A stretch of 64,000 nt of DNA from G963678095 sp963678095 (GCA_963678095.2 OY782746.1:1178001-1242000), one strand, 5' to 3'. Shown: positions 45,061-53,605, numbered from the stretch's first letter. Notes: generated by a model from the letters alone, not told the origin. A program made the numbers and translations.

Positions 45061-45112
45061 AAAGCCGGAAAAAAGGCCGCAGGTGCAAAGCACCGCAGTC
45101 TTTTTCCCAGCT
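45061..45112 (-). terminator. Terminator-like hairpin in the amtB leader
   Basis: The minus strand has GACTGCGGTGC-TTT-GCACCTGCGGCC, extended by AAAAAG/CTTTTTT pairing and followed by a T-rich run (CTTTTTTATTTT). It lies 44 bp before the amtB ATG. No gene on that strand lies upstream, so it can only act inside the amtB leader, as an attenuator. A TATAAT-like -10 is at about 45137-45142. Confidence 0.65.
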
Positions 45113-45269
45113 TCATTGCTAGTATATTCTTTGATTATAACATTGCTATAAATAAAAAGCTATATTTTTATGTTTTTCACACAAGTGTAGCAGGATTTAC
45201 CTAATCCTGTGCCGTAAACCATAAGGCAGGAAGAAATTACATAACAGTAAATATAAGCGAGGATCACCC

Positions 45270-45677
45270 ATGAGTAAAATAACAAAAATAGAAATCATTA
45301 CACGCCCCGAAATGCTCGACAAACTCAAAGCAGCCATGAATTCGATCCGAATCACCGGCATGACCGTCAGCCAGGTTTATGGCTGCGGGCTGTCAAGTGG
45401 ACACAAGGAAATTTATCGTGGGCATGAGGTAGCTGTAACTTTGGTCCCCAAAATAAAAATCGAAATTGTTGTCTGTGATATTCCGGTGGCACACGTCGTC
45501 GAAACTGCCAAAAAAATCTGCTGTACCGGGCATATTGGCGACGGCAAAATTTTCGTTTACACCATCGACAATGCCATCCGCATTCGTACTGGTGAAGAAG
45601 GGCCCGAGGCTATATCCGATCGCCTCGACGATTTGAAAATCGTCAATAAAATTGCGGCCGAAGCCGCGGATGAATAA
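45270..45677 (+). CDS. Atypical PII-type nitrogen regulatory protein
   Basis: PII (GlnB/GlnK) signalling trimer subunit of 135 residues. The core is clear: MSKITKIEIITRPEMLDKLK, TGMTVSQVYGCG, KIKIEIVVCD and GKIFVYTIDNAIRIRTGEEG. In the T-loop the residue matching E. coli Gln39 (2-oxoglutarate/Mg binding) is Ser42 and that matching Tyr51 (uridylylation) is Val54. The tail is longer than usual by about 20 residues. GAGGATC precedes the ATG. It is divergent from amtB, 252 bp apart, whereas glnK is usually downstream of amtB in the same operon. It may control AmtB by a changed sensing mode. Confidence 0.9.
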   Translation: MSKITKIEIITRPEMLDKLKAAMNSIRITGMTVSQVYGCGLSSGHKEIYRGHEVAVTLVPKIKIEIVVCDIPVAHVVETAKKICCTGHIGDGKIFVYTIDNAIRIRTGEEGPEAISDRLDDLKIVNKIAAEAADE

Positions 45678-45700
45678 TACATTGGATCTTCCGCCAAAAT

Positions 45701-45737
45701 CAAAAGGCCGCTCATCTGCGAGATGAGCGGCCTTTTT
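45701..45737. terminator. Bidirectional terminator
   Basis: AAAAGGCCGCTCATCT pairs with AGATGAGCGGCCTTTTT. It lies between the convergent PII and oxidoreductase genes. Confidence 0.9.
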
Positions 45738-45740
45738 CAC

Positions 45741-47180
45741 TTACATTTTTGTCAAAACAATGCGCTTAGCGCGTTCAATCATCGTTGAAGAGCCCTTGCC
45801 CTTTTCAGCAACCTCTGTTTCGGGAATATTGAGCTCCCGGGCAATCAGGCGGCGCAGACGCGGCCCACAGAAGGTATTCTGACAACTGCCATACCCCGCC
45901 CTTGTTCTGCGCCCAACGGCATCAATGGAGTCCACCCGGATTCCCCGGTGCAGGCTGTCAATAATTTCTGCCTCTGTCACCCGCTCACAGCGACAAATCA
46001 GATTAAGCTGTGGATCCGGTGAATCAACCACTCCGGCAAAGTCCGGGCCTTTGGGGCGGATAATTGGGCGCCGCTCTGCCTTAAAATCAGGATTCACAAG
46101 CAAAGCCAGTCCCGCCCGTTCGAGAATCGAAACCACCTTCAGCGCAATTGCCGGCGACGATGTAAGCCCCGGTGAATCGATGCCAACAAGATTAATCAGC
46201 CCTTTAACCCGGCTTTCTTCAATGATCCAATCCTTTTGATTCGATACCGGACGATTGCCGGCAAAGGATTTTAAAGCTCTTTTCATGTTGATATCCGGTA
46301 CAGACTTGCGTGCAGTTTCCGTAATATAACGCAAAGTTTCCTCATCCGTGCCGACATCATCCTTATCATCAATCTCTTCGGCATTCGGGCCGATCATAAG
46401 ATTTCCATGATATGTCGTCGTCACTAAAATCCCCTTGCCGAGCTTCGTCGGAACCTGGAATATCACGGATTTTACCAAATGACTCTGGTCCTTATCCAAT
46501 ACAACATATTGCCCGCGCCGCGGCGTGACCTTGTATTCATCCATTCCCGCCAGCGCTGCCACCTCATCACTGTAGACCCCGGCCGCATTAATCAGATACC
46601 GGGCTTCAACAGGGCCCTGATTTGTTCCGATCAAAAAAACATTGCCATTTTTTTCAATCGACTCCACCTTGTGTGACAGGCGCAGGTCCACCCCATTTTC
46701 AATAGCATTTTCTGCCAGGGCGATGACAAATTCATACGGAGATACCACCCCTGCGTTTTCACAGTAAAGAGCTGCTTTAACGGCATCGCTCAGATGCGGC
46801 TCATGCTCTTTCGCTTCTGCGGCATCCATGATCTTCAGTCCTTCAACCCCGTTTTTTATTCCATACTGGTAGAGTTCTTCCAGTGTGGGAATTTCTTCGT
46901 CATCAAAGGCCAGGACAAAGGAACCGGTCTGCCGATAGCCAAAGTGAAGTTCCCGTTCAAGCTGTTCATACATGCGGTTGCCCCGAACGCAGAGTTCAGC
47001 TTTTAAGCTGCCCGGTTTATCCGAATAGCCCCCATGAACAATCCCGCTGTTGCTCTTTGAGCAGCCGCAGCTCACATCCGTCTCCTTTTCCAGCACACAG
47101 ATTTTCAGTTTGTATTTTGCCAGCGCTCTGGCAATGTTCATACCAACGGTACCTGCTCCCACAATACATACATCATACAT
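45741..47180 (-). CDS. FAD-dependent oxidoreductase, GlpA-like, with BFD [2Fe-2S] domain
   Basis: 479 residues. An N-terminal FAD/NAD-binding fold (VCIVGAGTVGMNIARAL, residues 3-19) of the DAO family, followed by a BFD-like [2Fe-2S] domain (about 395-450) with CRC and CQNTFC cysteines. This pair of domains is that of GlpA, the catalytic subunit of anaerobic glycerol-3-phosphate dehydrogenase, and of related L-2-hydroxyglutarate-like oxidases. GlpB, GlpC and glycerol kinase genes are absent here, so another substrate is possible. AGGAGG lies 8 nt before the ATG. Confidence 0.88.
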   Translation of the reverse strand: MYDVCIVGAGTVGMNIARALAKYKLKICVLEKETDVSCGCSKSNSGIVHGGYSDKPGSLKAELCVRGNRMYEQLERELHFGYRQTGSFVLAFDDEEIPTLEELYQYGIKNGVEGLKIMDAAEAKEHEPHLSDAVKAALYCENAGVVSPYEFVIALAENAIENGVDLRLSHKVESIEKNGNVFLIGTNQGPVEARYLINAAGVYSDEVAALAGMDEYKVTPRRGQYVVLDKDQSHLVKSVIFQVPTKLGKGILVTTTYHGNLMIGPNAEEIDDKDDVGTDEETLRYITETARKSVPDINMKRALKSFAGNRPVSNQKDWIIEESRVKGLINLVGIDSPGLTSSPAIALKVVSILERAGLALLVNPDFKAERRPIIRPKGPDFAGVVDSPDPQLNLICRCERVTEAEIIDSLHRGIRVDSIDAVGRRTRAGYGSCQNTFCGPRLRRLIARELNIPETEVAEKGKGSSTMIERAKRIVLTKM

Positions 47181-47306
47181 TTTAACAGCCTCCTGTCAGA
47201 CACTATTTATAATCAATATAAGTAGAGTATTATTCTTATTTATTTCTATAAATACATAAATTTCCCTGCCCGTCAGCAAAAGAAAATTTCCTATCCCTTG
47301 AACAAT

Positions 47307-47356
47307 AAAAAAATGCCGGCAGACGGAGCCGAAGCGCCCCGTCTGCCGGACATTTT
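47307..47356 (-). terminator. Terminator of the chemoreceptor at 47380
   Basis: ATGCCGGCAGACGG pairs with CCGTCTGCCGGaCAT (one bulge), 24 bp after the stop, with seven T on the minus strand. Confidence 0.85.
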
Positions 47357-47379
47357 ATTTATCTTTAATTTGCCACTGC

Positions 47380-49071
47380 TTATTTAAGGCGAAAGCGCGT
47401 CACCGCCTGTTTCATATCCTGTGACAGCTCACTGAGACTGTGGCTGGCGGCAACGATTTCTTCTGCCGACGCGGATTGCTGTTCGGTGACTGCCGCCACA
47501 TGCTGGGATTCTGCAGCCACCCGTTTGCTCTGAGCAGAAATATCGCTGATGTCGGTCACGATCTGCTGACTGCCCTGTGCCATATGATCGACAACCTCCG
47601 ACATCTCCTTCATCTGCGCCGCAACCTGCTGGATAATGTGTTCAATCTGTTCAAAAGCCGTCCCTGTACCATTGACAGCGGCGACTCCGGCTTCCACTTC
47701 ACGGGTACCTTCCGCCATCGCCGCCACCGCTTGTTCCGTATCCGTCTGAATATCCTCTATCAGGGAAGTAATCGTCCGTGCCGCCTGCTGTGACTGCTCT
47801 GCCAACGTCCGCACCTCCTCAGCCACGACAGCAAAGCCACGGCCGTGCTCGCCCGCCCGGGCAGCTTCGATGGCAGCATTCAGTGCCAGCAAATTGGTCT
47901 GGGCGGCCATTGCAGAAATCGTATCGACAATCTGCCCGATTTCCTTTGAGCTTGTTCCCAGCTTATCAATAATGCCGGCTGAAAACGACACTTTATTTTC
48001 GATGTTTTTCATCTGCAAAATCGCTTTTTTAACCGTTTCTGCTCCGGTAGCCGAGGTTTCTGCCGCCACGGATGACCGGTCTGTGACCTCGTTAACACTC
48101 GCAGCCGCTTCTTCCAGTCCAGCCGAAAGAGACTCGACCGTTCCCGAAGTGTTTTCAATCGAATGCAGCTGAGCGGCTGCACTTTGGGCAACCTCCGTAA
48201 TTGACTGCGCTCCCTGCTCCGCCGCCTGCGCCGACTGATCTGCACTGGCCGTCATTCGCCCGGCGGCTTCAGCAACCTCTCCGGCCGATGCCGCTACCGT
48301 CCCCATGATCTGGCGCAGTTCATTTTTCATTTTATTGAAGGAGCGCCCCAGATCACCGATCTCATCGGCGGTATCCACCACAATATCGGGCTGCGCCAAA
48401 TCACCAGCAGCGATCGCTGCCGCTGCCTGACTGACCGCAATTGCCGGCCGTGAAATCTTCCGGCTCAGATACTGCCCGATGACGAGGGCCAGGCCAGCCG
48501 CCAATAGATTAACCAACAACAACGTCCAGTGAATGGACTCCGCCTTTGCATTTATCGCAACTCTATCGGCCTGCACGAAGTCATCGACTGCATCGACCAT
48601 CTTCAGCGCCGCCTCCATCGCTGCCTTATACGGTACACCTGCCGCATTCATATACTGCCCAACAGCAGTGTTGTCCTCGGCCTGCTTGGCAGCAAATGAT
48701 TTTTCGGCAATCGCTTCATATTTTTGTTTTTCTGCCCGAATCGTCTTTATGACGTCCTTATTCTTCTCTACGGAAATAACGGCTTCCAGCGCCTGCAGTT
48801 TTTCATCGGCCTGATGGCTGTAATCGGCAAAGATTTTTATATCGTTACGATCCCCGGTAAAATTAAAGCGTCGCATCGCTACTGCCTCATTGCCGATATC
48901 CCCGGCGATTCCCTGGGCCAGCTTCATTTTCTGCAAATTCATCTGCGCGGACTGCAGATGCATCTGATTGAGTTGCTGAATTTCAAAATATGTAAATCCA
49001 CTCATCGCGACGACAATAACAATGACTGCCAAAAACGCCCCGGTGATTTTCTTGCTGAGATTCCAGGTCAT
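47380..49071 (-). CDS. Methyl-accepting chemotaxis protein, 4HB sensor type
   Basis: 563 residues from the ATG at 49071 (GGGGGAA upstream; an earlier ATG at 49089 has no site). First span about 10-32, helical sensor (with AVAMRRFNFTGDRNDIKIF), second span near 182-204, HAMP, signalling tip NLLALNAAIEAARAGEHG and GRGFAVVAEEVRTLAEQS. It belongs to a subgroup with a slightly different sensor from the other three. A promoter at 49114-49142 gives it its own start, but the YesN-type regulator upstream is in the same direction. Confidence 0.94.
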   Translation of the reverse strand: MTWNLSKKITGAFLAVIVIVVAMSGFTYFEIQQLNQMHLQSAQMNLQKMKLAQGIAGDIGNEAVAMRRFNFTGDRNDIKIFADYSHQADEKLQALEAVISVEKNKDVIKTIRAEKQKYEAIAEKSFAAKQAEDNTAVGQYMNAAGVPYKAAMEAALKMVDAVDDFVQADRVAINAKAESIHWTLLLVNLLAAGLALVIGQYLSRKISRPAIAVSQAAAAIAAGDLAQPDIVVDTADEIGDLGRSFNKMKNELRQIMGTVAASAGEVAEAAGRMTASADQSAQAAEQGAQSITEVAQSAAAQLHSIENTSGTVESLSAGLEEAAASVNEVTDRSSVAAETSATGAETVKKAILQMKNIENKVSFSAGIIDKLGTSSKEIGQIVDTISAMAAQTNLLALNAAIEAARAGEHGRGFAVVAEEVRTLAEQSQQAARTITSLIEDIQTDTEQAVAAMAEGTREVEAGVAAVNGTGTAFEQIEHIIQQVAAQMKEMSEVVDHMAQGSQQIVTDISDISAQSKRVAAESQHVAAVTEQQSASAEEIVAASHSLSELSQDMKQAVTRFRLK

Positions 49072-49113
49072 AAAATTCCCCCATCGCATGTTTTATATAC
49101 TAATTGCAAACCT

Positions 49114-49142
49114 AGTATACGAAAAACGATCGCACTCAACAA
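49114..49142 (-). promoter_or_regulatory. Vegetative promoter of the chemoreceptor
   Basis: TTGTTG (complement of 49137-49142), 17 bp, TATACT (complement of 49114-49119). Confidence 0.6.
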
Positions 49143-49180
49143 GGGAAAATCTTCGGCTTATGGCGTAAAAAGTTCGGTGT

Positions 49181-50275
49181 TTAGCAGCTGCTTGCTGACC
49201 GGCGGCAAGCTTCGGGCAAAATACCCGTCTGCTGTTTAAATACCCGGGAAAAATATTCCTTACTCTTATAGCCAAGGCACTCGGTAATATCCTCCAGTGA
49301 TATCGCGGTATTTTTCAACAGATACTCGGCATGTGCTATCTTCAAGAACTGCAGATAGGCCCCTGCCGTCAGCCCGGCTTTTGCCTTAAAAACATCACAC
49401 ATATGCGTGCGATTGATATAAAGTTCTTCGGCAACCATTTTAAGCGACAGCTGCGCATCAATATGCACCAGCATATAGCTGGCGATTTTTTGGACTCGTT
49501 CGTCGGCAAATTGGCGCGGCGTAAATGCAGCGATGATATCAAGCAAATTCTGGATAAAATCGGCAAAGGCCTGCAAAATGTCTGTCATGGCACCACCAGC
49601 CAGACATTCATTAAGACGGCCCTTCAAATCGGCATATTTTGCAAGCCAGGGAAAATCTGCGAGCAGCTGCGCAGTGAGCTGCTCGCCAACCGTATAGAGC
49701 ACCGCTCGTGTTTTAACAACATTCATATCGAGTGCCAGCTGTACATAGCGGGCAAGAACATGCGCCTGTTCAATGGCTGCCGTCTGCCCCTGCCGCAGTG
49801 AACGCAGCAAACCCTGATATTCGCCCCCCGATATAATATCCTTCCATTTCAAAGCTCTGCTGCCGCTCTGCAACGCCGACTGACCAAACACTTCTTTATC
49901 CAAATAGATCCTGACACGCTGCAGCAGGTCAGAAAAACCCGCCTCGGTAACCGGCTTCAGCAGATAATCAAAGGCACCATAGAGAATTCCCTTGCGGGCA
50001 TAGGAAAATTCGGCATGATCACTGAGCAGCACCACGCAAGTGGCCAGCTTCTCGCGCTTGATTTTATTGAGCAGATCAAGGCCATCAAGTCCTGGCATAC
50101 AGATATCCGTTATGACCAAATCATAGGTACGGCTATCGAGAAAAGCCATCGCCTCTTGCGAATTTTCTGCCTCGCCAGCAATGATAAAGCCCGTATCCCT
50201 TCCCCATACCGGCAGATTTCTGATGATTTTTCGAATCAAAAAGCTATCATCTACAATCAAAACAGAATAGCTCAC
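49181..50275 (-). CDS. YesN-type response regulator (receiver plus AraC)
   Basis: 364 residues. An N-terminal receiver (VLIVDDSFLIRKII, phospho-acceptor Asp in LVITDICMPGLDG, Lys of LLKPVTE), a middle helical linker, and a C-terminal AraC helix-turn-helix pair (LSLKMVAEELYINRTHMCD and ITECLGYKSKEYFSRVF). YesN-type regulators usually pair with a YesM-type kinase; none is adjacent. The GTG start at 50275 follows GAGGAGG by 7 nt and overlaps the stop of a short upstream frame (50272-50355). The chemoreceptor downstream may be its partner or target. Confidence 0.92.
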   Translation of the reverse strand: MSYSVLIVDDSFLIRKIIRNLPVWGRDTGFIIAGEAENSQEAMAFLDSRTYDLVITDICMPGLDGLDLLNKIKREKLATCVVLLSDHAEFSYARKGILYGAFDYLLKPVTEAGFSDLLQRVRIYLDKEVFGQSALQSGSRALKWKDIISGGEYQGLLRSLRQGQTAAIEQAHVLARYVQLALDMNVVKTRAVLYTVGEQLTAQLLADFPWLAKYADLKGRLNECLAGGAMTDILQAFADFIQNLLDIIAAFTPRQFADERVQKIASYMLVHIDAQLSLKMVAEELYINRTHMCDVFKAKAGLTAGAYLQFLKIAHAEYLLKNTAISLEDITECLGYKSKEYFSRVFKQQTGILPEACRRSASSC

Positions 50276-50355
50276 TTTATATCCTCCTCTATGCCGCCTC
50301 CCGGCGGAAAAAAACAGCAGACCATTCGGTGGCCTGCTGCTAAAACAGTTTTCAT
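50272..50355 (-). CDS. Possible 27-residue leader peptide
   Basis: The frame opens with MKTVLAAGHRMVCCFFPPGG, ends IEEDIK and stops at 50272-50274, overlapping the GTG of the response regulator (GTGA). AAAGG lies 9 nt before its ATG (50355). Its middle codes for the terminator hairpin at 50308-50342, and the T tract gives Phe-Phe. The arrangement allows translation-coupled attenuation. It may be chance, since the peptide has no family. Confidence 0.4.
   Translation of the reverse strand: MKTVLAAGHRMVCCFFPPGGGIEEDIK
50308..50342 (-). terminator. Terminator hairpin inside the regulator leader
   Basis: GCAGCAGGCCA pairs with TGGTCTGC/TGC on the minus strand (CAGCAGaCCA...TGGcCTGCTG), followed by seven T. 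It lies between the promoter at 50416-50445 and the regulator start. Confidence 0.7.
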
Positions 50356-50415
50356 AAACTTGCGCCTTTCAAAAAACGTTTGACGCACAGGCAAAAAACT
50401 AATAAACATGTGTTG

Positions 50416-50445
50416 AATATATCACTAATTGCCAGGCACTGTCAA
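50416..50445 (-). promoter_or_regulatory. Vegetative promoter of the YesN-type regulator
   Basis: TTGACA (complement of 50440-50445), 18 bp, TATATT (complement of 50416-50421). The -35 is perfect. The start would be near 50409, giving a leader of about 130 nt. Confidence 0.7.
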
Positions 50446-50469
50446 TCAGCCCGCAGTCCCTGAAAGCAA

Positions 50470-50502
50470 GAAAAACAGCCGGCACCCTTATGGCGTCGGC
50501 TC
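50470..50502 (-). terminator. Terminator of the galactitol-type PTS operon
   Basis: AGCCGACGCC pairs with GGTGCCGGCT (one mismatch) on the minus strand, then GTTTTTC. It lies 23 bp after the phosphatase gene. Confidence 0.75.
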
Positions 50503-50524
50503 ATACCAGCAGACACTCTGCTGA

Positions 50525-51328
50525 TTAACTTGGCAAATCATATTCCTTGAGGCTGCGGCATATGTCAGCAACCCCGTTAAAGACAAAACTTGCTTTAACG
50601 CCGCAGCGATCAAGATCATCTGTCGTCGACTCTCCCGACAAGACAAGAATCGAACAAATTCCAGCATTTACACCGGTTTTTATATCGGTGTAAACACGGT
50701 CCCCCACCACGGCGAAGGCCTGTCGTTCATATCCTGGAAACCGTGAAAATGCACTGTCAATTATGGTGCGATTTGGCTTACCAATGATTTGCGGCATTTT
50801 CCCAGTTGAGGCCCGGATAAGTTCGATCATCGCTCCGGCATCGGGAATATAGCCGTTTTCCACCGGGCAATTAAGATCGGGATGAGTCGCTATATAAGGC
50901 ACCCCCACACGAATGAAATCACAGGCTTTGACAAGTTTTTCATAGGTGAGCGTCATATCAAACCCCAATACCACAAACTCCGGCGACTGATCGGTCAAGA
51001 TAAATCCAGCCCGAATAAAATCCCGCTCAAGTTCTGGCGTTCCCAGCAAAAAAACCCGGGCCTGTTTCTTTTTGCCCGCAAGATACGTAATTGTCGCATC
51101 TCCAGACGTAAGCACATTTTCCGTCTGGCAGGCAATGCCCAACCCACACATTTTTTTAACATAGTGCTGGCTGTCTTTAGATGAATTATTGGTCAAAAAC
51201 AGAAATTCACGGCCGCTGGCTTTTAAATAATCGAGGAATTCTCTAGCCCCTGGCAATAAAGCTGCCCCTAGATTAATCGTGCCATCCATATCCAGCAAAA
51301 ATACCCTAATTTCTCCTAACTCCTGCAT
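50525..51328 (-). CDS. HAD-IIA family phosphatase (NagD/AraL-like)
   Basis: 267 residues, cytoplasmic. Motif I FLLDMDGTINLG, motif II LFLTNNSSKD, motif III Lys in IIGKPNRTI, and motif IV VVGDRVYTDIKTG, with the C2-type cap between. AraL of Bacillus subtilis and NagD are of this class and dephosphorylate sugar phosphates. Placed last in the galactitol-type PTS operon, 30 bp after IIC. It may drain excess pentitol or pentulose phosphate; this is inference. Confidence 0.92.
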   Translation of the reverse strand: MQELGEIRVFLLDMDGTINLGAALLPGAREFLDYLKASGREFLFLTNNSSKDSQHYVKKMCGLGIACQTENVLTSGDATITYLAGKKKQARVFLLGTPELERDFIRAGFILTDQSPEFVVLGFDMTLTYEKLVKACDFIRVGVPYIATHPDLNCPVENGYIPDAGAMIELIRASTGKMPQIIGKPNRTIIDSAFSRFPGYERQAFAVVGDRVYTDIKTGVNAGICSILVLSGESTTDDLDRCGVKASFVFNGVADICRSLKEYDLPS

Positions 51329-51358
51329 AAAGGCAGCCTCCTTTTCTCATGAAGATGA

Positions 51359-52777
51359 TCAGGCCGTAAGCTGTTCCCCAGTTTCTTCTTCCTGGGTGTT
51401 TTTCATTGCCTGACGATCAAGGTAGTCATAAATCGCCTTTTTATTCTTCTTAAAGCCAATCCAAAGGGCAAAATACACCACTACCGTCAGTCCGATCAAT
51501 ACGGGGTTGGCTGTTAAAAAGGCAAAAAACACTAAGCCCATCAAAGGTTTACCTAAAATATTAAAGCTGGTAATCAGCATAGCTCCGGCAGGAATTGCTA
51601 CCCCCACCGCCAAGGCCATATCGGTAAACAGCGGAGCTGTCATCGTGCAGATATATAGCCCTAGACCAAACCAGACGACTCCCGAGACAAGAACTTTGGC
51701 AATATTCCCATTATGAATTGCGACCAATCCCTGCACCATATAGGGAATGGCGAGCAAGTCAACGACCGGCAGCACCTGATTGCCCGGCAATAAAATTGCC
51801 ACGGCAAGCATAATCGGAATCAACAGCAAACCTGACATCAAAGTAGCGGGTTCGCCATAACCAACAGCATCGTTGACGGCAATAAACCAGTCACGGCCGC
51901 CGGATTTATTCATCATCTTGCGGGCAGCTTCTGTAATCGGGGCAAAGGCCTGCGCAAACATACTAGCAATTTTAGGGAAAATTGCCATAATGGCACTGGT
52001 TGAAATCCCGACCTTCAGTATTTCCCCCCAGGCTGCCAGCGTCGCAATTCGGTCGAAGTTTCCCAAAATTCCAATAAACATTCCTAAAAAGAGTCCGAGT
52101 GTCATCGGTTCTCCTAAAAAGCCAAATTTACGTTCCAATTCCTTGGGATTTAATTTAATCCGATTTAAGCCAAGGGCATTATATACCGGATCAATGAGCA
52201 CAGCAAATACAGATGGTTCGACATTATGCATCGCAATAATCGTACAATTCGGATAGTTGTAATACGAAGACCAGCGTTTCGCCACCAGTTCAGAAATCAA
52301 TAAGCTGTACAGATTTAAAACAACCATACAGGCAATGCCAAGAACAAAATTCCCGGTGACCCCAATGACCATTGCCCCCCAAACCATATAGGAATAATTG
52401 TTCCACAAATCCGAGGGCTGAAATACATCCGTCCATTTAACCAAAAACAACACGGTCTGCAAGGCAATCCCCAGGCCCAGATAAATCATACCCGCACTTG
52501 TCGAAAAAGCTACCAGTGAGGTTGCCTGCCAGCCGACATCAAACACCGGCAGATTTACCCCTGTCCCCTGTACCATTCGATTAATAACCGGGGTGATGAT
52601 CGGGGTAAACGAATTGAGCAGCAGCACAAACCCCTGCAAGGCCACGCCCGCATAAACAGCCGATAAAAAAGATTTTTTTGTTGTAACCTTGAAAACTTTA
52701 GCAATTACAAAGATGATGACCGGCACAATAATCGCTGCGCCAAAAGAATCTATGATCCCTTTCATTAACTCTAACAT
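51359..52777 (-). CDS. gatC: PTS galactitol-family permease, subunit IIC
   Basis: Membrane channel of 472 residues, typical length of GatC. It opens MLELMKGIIDSFGAAIIVPV and has many spans, with the family strings GTGVNLPVFDVGWQATSL, GQ-like loop VSYMVWGAMVIGVTGNF (as NYSYMVWGAMVIGVTGNF) and DAVGYGEPATLMSGLLLIP. It follows IIB by about 52 bp. GatC-type transporters accept galactitol, arabitol, xylitol or ribitol in known cases; the neighbours here suggest a pentitol. Confidence 0.94.
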   Translation of the reverse strand: MLELMKGIIDSFGAAIIVPVIIFVIAKVFKVTTKKSFLSAVYAGVALQGFVLLLNSFTPIITPVINRMVQGTGVNLPVFDVGWQATSLVAFSTSAGMIYLGLGIALQTVLFLVKWTDVFQPSDLWNNYSYMVWGAMVIGVTGNFVLGIACMVVLNLYSLLISELVAKRWSSYYNYPNCTIIAMHNVEPSVFAVLIDPVYNALGLNRIKLNPKELERKFGFLGEPMTLGLFLGMFIGILGNFDRIATLAAWGEILKVGISTSAIMAIFPKIASMFAQAFAPITEAARKMMNKSGGRDWFIAVNDAVGYGEPATLMSGLLLIPIMLAVAILLPGNQVLPVVDLLAIPYMVQGLVAIHNGNIAKVLVSGVVWFGLGLYICTMTAPLFTDMALAVGVAIPAGAMLITSFNILGKPLMGLVFFAFLTANPVLIGLTVVVYFALWIGFKKNKKAIYDYLDRQAMKNTQEEETGEQLTA

Positions 52778-52829
52778 GATCAGCTCTCCTATTCATCTAT
52801 GATACGGATTTCTCCTGACCCGCGACCTC

Positions 52830-53132
52830 TTATCGCTTTAGCTCGCGGGCAATTTTTTCAATTTCAGCAAAAAACTCATCTTCCCCTACACCGGTCAGAC
52901 AGGCAAAAGCATTGACCGTCGGCATACCATAATCTCCCGACTGCAGCGGACTGGTAAAAGTAATGAAATCAAACCGGCCCGATTGCGCGAGATTCAGCGC
53001 TTCTGTCGGTCTTGCTTCCGTGGTCGCCACACTGTACCCGTGTTCTTCTAAAAATTCTTTTACCTTGCTGGCAACCATGGATGAAGTAACCGTCCCGGAA
53101 CCGCATACGGATAGAACGTTGACTTGTGCCAT
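52830..53132 (-). CDS. gatB: PTS galactitol-family subunit IIB
   Basis: 100 residues. The phospho-cysteine Cys10 is in LSVCGSGTVTSSM, the P-loop-like motif of lactose/galactitol-type IIB. GGAGG lies before the ATG. It lies between IIA and IIC. Confidence 0.94.
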   Translation of the reverse strand: MAQVNVLSVCGSGTVTSSMVASKVKEFLEEHGYSVATTEARPTEALNLAQSGRFDFITFTSPLQSGDYGMPTVNAFACLTGVGEDEFFAEIEKIARELKR

Positions 53133-53158
53133 AACAATATCCCTCCTGTTTTAATAAT

Positions 53159-53605
53159 TTATAGTTCAACCGTGCCAAGAAGTTCTACAATTTCTTGCTT
53201 TTCTTTTGCTGCCTTGATCTTTTGCAGCAAAACTTTATTTTGGAATATCCCCATCAGTTTCTTCAACAGACATACCTGTCCTTCCGGATCATTGATTGCC
53301 AGTAAAAGCACCAGGTCGACCTGTAGTTTTTCTGTCTGGTTGATCATCGAATAAAAGACGACTGGTCTCCGGAGAACGGCAATCGCGATATGCGATGAAA
53401 TTACATGTTCAGCATTTGTATGCGGAATCGCTACCGAAAAATCCCCAAGATCCAATCCCGTAGGAAGGTTTTTCTCCCGTTCGATGACCGCATCGATATA
53501 ACTGTTTTTCACGTACCCGTTTTCTAACATTTTTTTCCCTAAAACAGCGATAACGTCACGGCTTGTTTCTGCTGCCAGGTCGAGTTCAATTAACCCCAAG
53601 TCCAT
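53159..53605 (-). CDS. gatA: PTS galactitol/fructose-type subunit IIA
   Basis: 148 residues from the ATG at 53605 (AGGAGG 6 nt upstream; the ATG at 53611 is too close to the site). EIIA-2 fold with the phospho-His in VAIPHTNAEHV. First gene of the operon and preceded by a -24/-12 promoter at 53685-53701. Confidence 0.93.
   Translation of the reverse strand: MDLGLIELDLAAETSRDVIAVLGKKMLENGYVKNSYIDAVIEREKNLPTGLDLGDFSVAIPHTNAEHVISSHIAIAVLRRPVVFYSMINQTEKLQVDLVLLLAINDPEGQVCLLKKLMGIFQNKVLLQKIKAAKEKQEIVELLGTVEL

Noticed and set aside
45170..45220. ANTAR-type target in the amtB leader (hairpin CAGGATT...AATCCTG)
   Set aside because: The loop has five bases and lacks the A1/G4 hexaloop pattern, and no second matching hairpin is present; it also lies upstream of the likely -10.
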